Assembly: GCA_022508365.1 (NCBI GenBank) | Contig: JAFLVH010000012.1 | Location: forward strand, 1 to 33,164 | DNA length: 33,164 nucleotides | Source of the DNA: Clostridiales bacterium | GTDB lineage: Bacteria > Bacillota > Clostridia > Christensenellales > Pumilibacteraceae | Direction of reading: 5' to 3' | Part shown: one piece after another, positions 13,895-20,908 of the stretch | Layout of the letters: each line of letters starts with the position of its first letter | Position numbering within the stretch: position 1 is the stretch's first letter | The notes under the pieces: generated by a model | What the model was told of the DNA's origin: nothing | The model's database searches: none | Seen by the model: the letters and a program-made list of their open reading frames with translations, nothing else | Program-made: the position numbers and the translations under genes

Positions 13895-16699
13895 TCAGAA
13901 CGAAAGCTTGGTCACGTTGTTGATTTTGATAGTGCCCGTCCTGGTGGAGGGGTTGAGCGTAACATTGAGTACGGGGTTTTCCCACGGGCGCTGGAAGTCG
14001 AGCGCGCCGGTGGCGGTGTTTGCCTCCTTAAAGCCGCCCGTCGCAAAGCCTGCGGACTGAGCGCATTTTGTATACGAGAACAATGTTGTGCTGTTGTCCC
14101 TTCTTATCTTAATCAGATTCATGTAATGATCGTGCAGGTCCTTGAACTTTTCCTGGCGCGACCACACTATCTGATTGAGCTTTATCGGCGAGTTATACGA
14201 GTTTTCGTTGCCGAACTTGGTCCTGCCCATTTCTTCGCCCGCAAGCATAAACGCTATGCCCGTGCTCATCATGTACGCCGAGGAGACCAGCTTGCACTTC
14301 TTTACGTCGTCCGCTATGGGATCGTCGTAATACAGCGCCGATTCGTTGCCCATCTTTATGCCGCGAATCTGGTCCCAAAGCGTGTAGTTGTCATGCGCAC
14401 AAGCATACGCGACGCAGCGCGAAGCCAAGCCTACCTGTACGCCCTCCGCGTAGTCGCCTACGCCGCCTTCCATCATTCTGCGCACCTTGTTAAGCGCGCC
14501 GGGATTGCCGTTTGCCCAGCCTTGACCGGGATCGTTGTTGCCGCGCAGGCCGTCTCTGCCGCCGTCGTGGAATACCGCGATGCGATCGCGCAACACATCA
14601 AACGCTTTTGCGTTGTTAAAGCCGGAGCTGTAAACATTGCGCATCTCTTGCGTGCCGCTGTTGCTTACGTACTTGCCGAGAGTTAAACTGCTTGTGGCGT
14701 TGTAACGTTTTGTGTAGGACGCCGCAGTGGACGCGCCGTAGCCGCCCCAAGGCTCGCCGTACATCAGGATGCGCTTGCCGACCTTGCTGTCGAGCTCGTC
14801 CCTTATCATATTGAGCGTCCTTATATCGTGCAGACCCATAAGGTCAAAGCGGAAGCCGTCAACGTGGTATTCCTGCGCCCAGTACAGCACGGACTCCACC
14901 ATGTATTTGCGCATCATTGTGCGCTCGGACGCCGTCTCGTTGCCGCAGCCCGCGCCGTCGGTGAACTTGCCGTTGGAGTCTGTGCGGTGGTAATAGAACG
15001 GCACCGTATCCTGCAACGCCTGGCCCGCGGTGTTGTACGTGTGGTTGTACACAACGTCCATAATCACGCCGATGCCGGCGTCGTGAAGCGCCTTAACCAT
15101 GCGCTTAAACTCGTTGATACGCACCGCGCCGTTAGCGGGGTCGGTGGAATAGCTGCCCTCGGGAATGTTGTAGTTTTGCGGATCGTAGCCCCAGTTGAAG
15201 GCGCCGCCGTCCGCGCGCGTTACGTCGTCCTCGGACACCGAGGAAAAGTCGTATACGGGGTTGAGGTGGACGTATGTTATACCCAGCTCTTTAAGATAGT
15301 TGACGCCTGTCTTAAGCGTGGGTTTGCCGGGAACGGTCGTGTTCTCTTCGGTAAAGGCAAGGTATTTGCCCTTGTACTTCATGCCGGAATCCGCCGAAGA
15401 ACTGAAGTCGTTTACCGACACCTCCCATACAATGGGCGTATCTGCCGCGCTGCCTACGACAACGCCGTTTTGACCGACAGTGCCGTTGCCGCGGTTAAAC
15501 CAAGTGGCGTCCTCCGCCCAGCCTGCGGGATTGGTTGTTGACAGATCGATAACCATGGCGCGCGTGCCGTTGGTGCCGCACGCTTTGGCGTACGGATCCA
15601 TGGTTTCGGTTTCCACACCGTTGTTGACAACCGTGTAGTTGTAGTACAAGCCGTTGTTGTCGCCGTTCAGCGTGTATTCCCAAACGCCGCCCCACGATCC
15701 GCTCTGCGGCATGCGCTTAGTCATCTTATACTTAGAAAGGGTGCCGCCAATCATGCCGTCGTCGTAAACGTTGAGCGTGACCGCCGTTGCAAACGGAGCC
15801 CACAGCCTAAACGTTGTGGAGGCCTTGCTGTATATCGCGCCGTACTGTTGATTTTGGGTATCCTCGGTTTCGTACGTTCTGATAAACTCTTCCGTATCAA
15901 TAAGACCGGACTTGGACACCGATGCGCCTTTGGGCAATGTGCTTAACTTTAGTGTGTAATCCTTGGAAAAGTCCAACTGAAGCTTATCGAACGTGGCCGT
16001 GCCGATTGTATTGACGGCGGTAACGGTGATTGCTACGCCGCTTTGAACTTCGCCGTTGTTGTCGAGCAACGTCGCCTTAACCGAATTGGTAAGCGGCGTA
16101 CTTGTTTCAAACCTTACTTGCGTCTTGCTTGTAAATGATGCGCTTATAATTTTTTCCAATGCCTGAAGTCCCTCCTCGAGATCCGTATAAGCAGCCGTAT
16201 CCTTGCGGACGTAATAAACGTCGGCGTGGTTGTTTGCGTCAAACGCGTTGCCGAGAGGCACGAACACGTCTACCGTTTCCTTTTCGTATCTGTCCCAAAA
16301 CGTGCCGGAATTCGCCTTTTGCACGCAAATCAAAAAACCCAATTGCGAACTGCCCTTAAGCGCAGTCACCTGCTTTTCGGTCAAGGGGACTTGAATGGTG
16401 TGCGCCTTGTTGTTGCCCTTGCCAAACTTCTCGTTGCTGTCCGCAGTGGCGGATACGGGATATTCCACACCCGAACCGCCCTTGAGCCACACCCATGCGG
16501 AAAGCTTGCTGTAGTTTTCCGCCAGGTCGTACACGTGTATGGTTACGCTGCCCTCGGTTTCCGCCACGGCTTTGGGCGCGGGCGCAACGACAAACAGCGA
16601 TACAAACAGGACTATCAGCGCTATTGCCGCCGCCGCAAGCCCGGTTAAAACTTTATTGCTTCTGCCCGTGTGGGGCGTTACATGCTTTGCTATTTTCAT
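13895..16699 (-). CDS. Secreted type I pullulanase (GH13)
   Basis: Debranching enzyme that cleaves alpha-1,6 links in pullulan, starch or glycogen outside the cell. From the ATG at 16699 it has 934 residues (a GTG three codons upstream is less likely because AGGTGA overlaps it and is correctly spaced for the ATG). An N-terminal hydrophobic segment (about 17-40) followed by APAPKAVAE looks like a signal peptide. A PUD-type domain (SVTIHVYDLAENYSKLSAWVW) is followed by a CBM48-like domain (STTFRLWAPFATAVTLNVYD) and then the catalytic barrel. The pullulanase signature FNWGYDPQNYNIPEG is present, as are DVVYNHT, DGFRFDLMGLHD (nucleophile in FRFD), MYGEPW and CAHDNYTLWD. There is no LPxTG or SLH anchor, so it may be released or held by the signal segment. 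It follows a lipoprotein gene by 12 bases, suggesting they work together. Confidence 0.95.
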   Translation of the reverse strand: MKIAKHVTPHTGRSNKVLTGLAAAAIALIVLFVSLFVVAPAPKAVAETEGSVTIHVYDLAENYSKLSAWVWLKGGSGVEYPVSATADSNEKFGKGNNKAHTIQVPLTEKQVTALKGSSQLGFLICVQKANSGTFWDRYEKETVDVFVPLGNAFDANNHADVYYVRKDTAAYTDLEEGLQALEKIISASFTSKTQVRFETSTPLTNSVKATLLDNNGEVQSGVAITVTAVNTIGTATFDKLQLDFSKDYTLKLSTLPKGASVSKSGLIDTEEFIRTYETEDTQNQQYGAIYSKASTTFRLWAPFATAVTLNVYDDGMIGGTLSKYKMTKRMPQSGSWGGVWEYTLNGDNNGLYYNYTVVNNGVETETMDPYAKACGTNGTRAMVIDLSTTNPAGWAEDATWFNRGNGTVGQNGVVVGSAADTPIVWEVSVNDFSSSADSGMKYKGKYLAFTEENTTVPGKPTLKTGVNYLKELGITYVHLNPVYDFSSVSEDDVTRADGGAFNWGYDPQNYNIPEGSYSTDPANGAVRINEFKRMVKALHDAGIGVIMDVVYNHTYNTAGQALQDTVPFYYHRTDSNGKFTDGAGCGNETASERTMMRKYMVESVLYWAQEYHVDGFRFDLMGLHDIRTLNMIRDELDSKVGKRILMYGEPWGGYGASTAASYTKRYNATSSLTLGKYVSNSGTQEMRNVYSSGFNNAKAFDVLRDRIAVFHDGGRDGLRGNNDPGQGWANGNPGALNKVRRMMEGGVGDYAEGVQVGLASRCVAYACAHDNYTLWDQIRGIKMGNESALYYDDPIADDVKKCKLVSSAYMMSTGIAFMLAGEEMGRTKFGNENSYNSPIKLNQIVWSRQEKFKDLHDHYMNLIKIRRDNSTTLFSYTKCAQSAGFATGGFKEANTATGALDFQRPWENPVLNVTLNPSTRTGTIKINNVTKLSF

Positions 16700-16711
16700 A
16701 TCTCTCACCTA

Positions 16712-18535
16712 TTAACCCTTTTTGCCGTAAAGCAAGCCGCGGGGAGCCGACTGCGTGCCGGTATTCGCGCTGATTGTCTGCGTGCCCACCTTGAGCGTGC
16801 CAAACGTGCCGCTGCCCTTGGTAACGTTGCCGCCCGTCGCGCAGTACGCAACTATGCCGCCCGCTTCCTTGCCGGCCTTGAGATTGTTGATAGTAACCGT
16901 GCCGAAGCTGTTGTCTATAACATTGCCGCCGGTGCGGTTGATGGATACAATGCCGGCGGACGAGCCGATATTGGTGCCCGAGCCGGAGATAGTAAGACTT
17001 TGTACGTTGTTGCCGCCCACGGTGCCGTAGTTTTCCAGTACGACGCCCGCCATCTCAAACGCAGCCGAGCCGTTAATGGCGTTTGCCTTAATCACACAGT
17101 CGGTAACAACGCAGCCGCTGACCGAGCCGAAGTTGTGCGCGACAATGCCTGCCGCCTCGCCGCCCGCAACGGTAAGCTTGGCGCCGGACAGCGTGATGTT
17201 TGTCACGGTGCCGTAATTGCGGTACGCGACCATGGCTACCGTAGCGTTTATGGGGTGAACCTCGTCCTGCATTTCGTTGTTGAGATCCACGCCGTCAAAC
17301 TTGATGTTTTTTACAATGCCGCCCGTCGCGACAAATTCAAACATCGCCCAAAAACCGCTGCTGTAATGCACCGCTATGTTGGAAAGCGTTTTTCCGTTTC
17401 CGTCCAGCACGCCGAAAAACGGCTTGCGGATGGTGTACATATTGGAATCGCCGTCAAGCGCGCTTACGGTATTGTAATCTATATCGTTGGCAATCTTGTA
17501 GTAATTTTTTGCAGTCGCTTTTTCCTCTGCCGATCTAAGCTCGTAGTAGTCGATTGCGCGCAAATCGAAGGGTGTTTTTATAAGATACGGATCGGCCTCG
17601 GTGCCGCTGCCGCTTAAGTACTTAATATCCACCGGCGCCACTTCCGCGCTTTCCACAACGCTTGTCGCCGTCATGACGGGATACACGCCGTAAACAAGAT
17701 TGCGCGTGTCCATGGCATAGCCGGGCACTGTCACCGTCACCGCGTTAAAATCAAGGTCGACTACCTTATAACCTACCGCGCCGCCTACGTCGTTCCACTT
17801 TAGCGTGTCGCCCTCAATGGTGTAATCGCTTATGGGCATGGCGCTTAGTTTTTTTGTAGCTGCATTGTACGACACCACTGTAGCCGCGCTGCTCTTGCCG
17901 TCTATCGTTGCGGAAATCTCTATGCGCGATGTTCCGGTAAGACCGCTTACGTTGAACGTGTTGGCGCTTACCGTCTGCGCCGTACCGTTTACCTTAACGG
18001 TGTACGACGACGCGCCGGAAACGCTTTTCCATTCAATCACGCCGTTGTTAAAAGAAATAATCTCGGGGCTTAGCAACAGTATACCCTCCAAATTATACGT
18101 AATAGTTGTAGGTGTGGAATCGTCATACCCGCTTGCCTTGGCTGTAAAAGAGATAGTTATATATCCCGTGTCCGGGACCACAAAATAACTTAGCTGCTTT
18201 AAGTCGATGGATGTATCGTCGATCGTAGTGGCAGTAGTAGACGAGCTGCCGCTTTTGCCTAGGAGCAAACGATACGACGTTGCGTTAGGCACGGCGTCCC
18301 ATTCCACAACAAGCGAAAACGCCGTTTCGGTAAACTTGACGGTGGATATATCTACCGACGCAAGCTGCGTGGCTGTGCCGCCAGGTCCTCCGCCCGGCTT
18401 ATCTCCCCCGGGAGTATTGCCTCCGCCGGTTCCGCCCGGGTTCGGCGCCTCTATGCTTCCGCACGCGGCAAACGCAAGCAGCACCATGAGCATTAACGGC
18501 AGAAACAATAGCCTGGTAAATTTGAACTTTGTCAT
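16712..18535 (-). CDS. Surface lipoprotein with FN3-like repeats and a GLUG-type beta-helix
   Basis: A 607-residue predicted lipoprotein. The signal peptide ends in LLAFAACGS, with the lipobox cysteine at about residue 25, followed by a Gly/Pro/Thr linker (about 30-55). Residues ~60-310 look like three fibronectin-III-like modules (WDAVPNATSYRLLLG, WKSVSGASSYTVKVNG, WNDVGGAVGYKVVD). After the block SGTEADPYLIKTPFDLRAI, residues ~315-600 contain GLUG-like turns (FFGVLDGNGKTLSNI, AGIVAHNFGSVSGC, AGIVSINRTGGNV, AGGIVAYCATGGNV) expected to form a right-handed beta-solenoid. The function is unknown; glycan binding or adhesion is plausible. It is the first gene of an operon with the pullulanase (12-base gap) and has its own promoter, so it may be a cell-surface partner for that enzyme. 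No catalytic motif was seen. Confidence 0.82.
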   Translation of the reverse strand: MTKFKFTRLLFLPLMLMVLLAFAACGSIEAPNPGGTGGGNTPGGDKPGGGPGGTATQLASVDISTVKFTETAFSLVVEWDAVPNATSYRLLLGKSGSSSTTATTIDDTSIDLKQLSYFVVPDTGYITISFTAKASGYDDSTPTTITYNLEGILLLSPEIISFNNGVIEWKSVSGASSYTVKVNGTAQTVSANTFNVSGLTGTSRIEISATIDGKSSAATVVSYNAATKKLSAMPISDYTIEGDTLKWNDVGGAVGYKVVDLDFNAVTVTVPGYAMDTRNLVYGVYPVMTATSVVESAEVAPVDIKYLSGSGTEADPYLIKTPFDLRAIDYYELRSAEEKATAKNYYKIANDIDYNTVSALDGDSNMYTIRKPFFGVLDGNGKTLSNIAVHYSSGFWAMFEFVATGGIVKNIKFDGVDLNNEMQDEVHPINATVAMVAYRNYGTVTNITLSGAKLTVAGGEAAGIVAHNFGSVSGCVVTDCVIKANAINGSAAFEMAGVVLENYGTVGGNNVQSLTISGSGTNIGSSAGIVSINRTGGNVIDNSFGTVTINNLKAGKEAGGIVAYCATGGNVTKGSGTFGTLKVGTQTISANTGTQSAPRGLLYGKKG

Positions 18536-18572
18536 CTTTTCCCATCACTTCCTTATTGATTAAGTGGCTTAT

Positions 18573-18602
18573 AGTTTAACACAAAAAAACAAACACTGTC
18601 AA
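18573..18602 (-). promoter_or_regulatory. Promoter of the lipoprotein-pullulanase operon
   Basis: On the minus strand a consensus -35 TTGACA (18597-18602) and a -10 TAAACT (18573-18578) are separated by 18 bp with a T-rich spacer. The predicted start is near 18566, about 30 bases before the lipoprotein ATG. Confidence 0.8.
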
Positions 18603-18666
18603 TAGGTTTGCCGAAAATATATTTAGTATAACCGCAAATCCGAGCGCACAAACTTGAAATTAGGTA

Positions 18667-18695
18667 TTGACAAAAGCCGCAGAATAATGTATTAT
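18667..18695 (+). promoter_or_regulatory. Promoter of the Gln/Ala-rich scaffold-like gene
   Basis: TTGACA (18667-18672) with TATTAT (18690-18695) at 17-bp spacing; a second TATAAT (18695-18700) lies five bases further. The 5' UTR would be about 28 bases, with only a weak GGGA site before the ATG. It is divergent from the lipoprotein promoter, 65 bases apart. Confidence 0.75.
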
Positions 18696-18729
18696 ATAAT
18701 GTACGAAAATATAATACACGGGAATTAGT

Positions 18730-20754
18730 ATGGCACACAACAAAGACAACAACGCCGATCTCGGCGATCAAATCATAATGGGTACGGCGTCGCCTTACAC
18801 GTTGGAGGCGGAAATTGTCATTCCCGACAGTCCGACCGAACCCGTAACCGAACCGAGTACGGACGATCAGCCAATCGTCATTTTGGCTAAGCCGTTAAGA
18901 GACGCCACCGCCTTTATGTCCGAAGACGAGGACGAAATGGACGATGATCTCGACGACCTCGATGACGAGCCGCAAGTAACTGCGGATGCGCCCAATCCGG
19001 ACGACCTGCTTGCCGCCATGCTAAACGATCAAGACCCCGTTATTATTCCCGAACAACCGCAAGCTCAACCCGAGCAGACCATAATCATGGGCGAACCCGA
19101 ACCTCAGCCTCAGAGTGACGATTTGGACGCTCAGCTCGCCGCCATGCTCGGCGAGGATAAGCAAGAGCAAGAAAATTCCGCTAACGACGATCTGGACGCT
19201 CAGCTCGCCGCCATGCTTAACGAAACCGAACAGCCCGTTGTTACGCCCGAGCCCGAGCAAACCGAGCAGCCTATAATCATGGGCGAGCCCGAACAGGTAA
19301 TTACCCCCGAGCCCGAGCAAGCGGAACAGCCTATAATCATGGGCGAACCGGAACAAGTAATTACGCCCGAGCCCGAGCAAGCGGAACAGCCTATTATAAT
19401 GGCAGAACCGGAACAAGTAATTACGCCCGAGCCCGAGCAAACAGAACAACCCATAATCATGGGCGAGCCCGAACCGACCGTAATTATCCCCGAACAAGTA
19501 ATCACCCCCGAACCCGAGCAACCGATAGATACACCCGAACAGCCGGTACAGCAAGCCCAGCCCTCGCCGGAGAGCGAAGCCGCACGCGCCATGATGGAGC
19601 AAGCGCAGGCTATGATGGAGCAAGCGCGCCGGACGCAGGAAATGATGCAACAGGCGCAGGCCGCGCAAATGCAGGCGCAGCAAGCGGCTATGCTGCAGCA
19701 GGAGCAGGCGCGACAGGCGCAGGCACAACACAGCGAGGACAAAGCGGCGGACGCGGCGCGGTCCATGATGCAGCAGGCGCAAGCCATGATGCAGCAGATG
19801 CAGGAACAGCAGGCGCAGCTTCAGGCACAGCAGGCTGCACAAGCCGCAGCACAGCAAGCCGCACAAATGCAGGCGCAACAAGCGGCACGTGTAGATAACT
19901 CGGAGGCGGAAGCCGCACGCGCCATGATGCAACAGGCGCAACGGATGATGGAGCAGATGCAGGCGCAGCAGGCACAGCTTCAGGCGCAAGCCGCGCAAAT
20001 GCAGGCGCAACAAGCGACGCAACCCGGCCGCGCGGAAAGCTCGGAATCGGCAGCCGCTCGCGCCATGATGGAACAGGCGCAGCGAATGATGGAGCAGGCG
20101 CAGCTTCAAGCGCAGCAGGCACAACAGGCGGCGCAAATCCAGCAGGCGGCGCAAATACATGCGGCGCAACTGCGACAGACGCCCGGCTACGTCAACGATC
20201 CGTACGCAATGAAAGAGGTAGACAGGCTCAAAAACGAGCTGGACGGCATGCGCGAGCTGGTGAACAAACTGACATTTGCCATGTCGCAGCAGGCAAACGG
20301 AAATCACCAAGCGCCGCAGCCTCAACAACAGCAGTACAATCCCGAGCGCGATCAATACAGACGGCTTGAAACCGAGCTAGACCGCATGCGCCGTGACATT
20401 TTGGAAAAGGACCTGCGCGACCGCGAAAAGGAGCTCGAGCGCAAGCAGAAGGAAGCGGAAAACGTGCGCGACATAAGACCGGAAATGATGCAAATGTCCG
20501 ATCCGCGCGGAGTAATGCCTATGCAGCCGCCCTTCCAAAACGTCGGCGACGAATATATCCCTATTGCCAACGGCGTGTACTACTCCACCAAAGACAGGCA
20601 GGTATACGTTATGACCCCTGCGGGCGCTGCAAGCGGCCCGGCGTTGGAGGCGCCCAAGCCGGCGGCAAAGAGACCCGTGGCAAGGCGCCCCGTAAGACCG
20701 AGAGGCAGAAGACGCGCACCCTTGCGCCGCCCCGGTCGCCGTCCTAGAAGGTAG
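18730..20754 (+). CDS. Repeat-rich Gln/Ala/Met coiled-coil protein with acidic N-terminus and Arg-rich tail; function unknown
   Basis: A 674-residue protein I do not recognise. Residues 1-280 are acidic and Pro/Glu-rich, with two repeated short motifs: IIMG-type (at 15, 118, 182, 202, 222 as IIMA, and 242) and DDLxAxLAAML-type (91, 130 and 153). Three exact-period 20-residue units run over 181-240 (PIIMGEPEQVITPEPEQ). Residues 281-490 are Gln/Ala/Met, with four copies of an AARAMMxQAQxMMEQ block, predicted long coiled coil. A second charged coiled coil (about 495-585) follows, then a small region (600-632, YIPIANGVYYSTKDRQVYVM) and a basic tail (643-674) of Arg, Pro and Lys. There is no signal peptide or membrane segment, so it is cytoplasmic. 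The plan suggests a multivalent scaffold or nucleic-acid-binding polar organiser (inference). It is monocistronic with its own promoter and terminator. Confidence 0.85.
   Translation: MAHNKDNNADLGDQIIMGTASPYTLEAEIVIPDSPTEPVTEPSTDDQPIVILAKPLRDATAFMSEDEDEMDDDLDDLDDEPQVTADAPNPDDLLAAMLNDQDPVIIPEQPQAQPEQTIIMGEPEPQPQSDDLDAQLAAMLGEDKQEQENSANDDLDAQLAAMLNETEQPVVTPEPEQTEQPIIMGEPEQVITPEPEQAEQPIIMGEPEQVITPEPEQAEQPIIMAEPEQVITPEPEQTEQPIIMGEPEPTVIIPEQVITPEPEQPIDTPEQPVQQAQPSPESEAARAMMEQAQAMMEQARRTQEMMQQAQAAQMQAQQAAMLQQEQARQAQAQHSEDKAADAARSMMQQAQAMMQQMQEQQAQLQAQQAAQAAAQQAAQMQAQQAARVDNSEAEAARAMMQQAQRMMEQMQAQQAQLQAQAAQMQAQQATQPGRAESSESAAARAMMEQAQRMMEQAQLQAQQAQQAAQIQQAAQIHAAQLRQTPGYVNDPYAMKEVDRLKNELDGMRELVNKLTFAMSQQANGNHQAPQPQQQQYNPERDQYRRLETELDRMRRDILEKDLRDREKELERKQKEAENVRDIRPEMMQMSDPRGVMPMQPPFQNVGDEYIPIANGVYYSTKDRQVYVMTPAGAASGPALEAPKPAAKRPVARRPVRPRGRRRAPLRRPGRRPRR
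19270..19479 (+). repeat. 60-base tandem coding repeat
   Basis: Three full units and a partial fourth, with a period of exactly 60 bases, encode PIIM(G/A)EPEQVITPEPEQ(A/T)EQ. The copies differ mainly at synonymous positions and at one Gly/Ala and one Ala/Thr site, so the protein sequence has been kept while the DNA drifted. This fits selection on the peptide and not a fresh slippage product. Confidence 0.9.
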
Positions 20755-20756
20755 CA

Positions 20757-20908
20757 AATTAAGAATTAAGTATTAAAGGTGACTCAAACCGAGCCACCTT
20801 TTTCTTATTTATTATATATTTTTCTTATTTATTATCCAAATTCTTAAATCTATCCTTAATGGCGGCTTCCCGCCCTCACTCTGAACTCTTAACTCTGAAC
20901 TCTTAATT
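20757..20908. repeat. Intergenic element with inverted repeat-unit ends (copy C)
   Basis: The left end AATTAAGAATTAAG (20757-20770) begins three bases after the stop of the plus-strand scaffold gene. The right end (20877-20908), read on the minus strand, begins AATTAAGAGTTCAGAGTTAA and continues GAGTTCAG; it contains the TAA stop of the convergent DUF4353 gene. A hairpin terminator and two TTTTTCTTATTTATTAT-type tracts lie between. Confidence 0.7.
20776..20806 (+). terminator. Terminator of the scaffold-like gene
   Basis: AAGGTGACTC (20776-20785) pairs with GAGCCACCTT (20791-20800) with one mismatch and a 5-base loop, followed by a T-tract (TTTTTCTTATTT). It lies inside intergenic element C. 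Confidence 0.75.

Noticed and set aside
19261-19500. Regular 60-base spacing that could suggest a CRISPR array
   Set aside because: The repeats are contiguous without unique spacers, are in frame with a long coding region and vary at synonymous sites.
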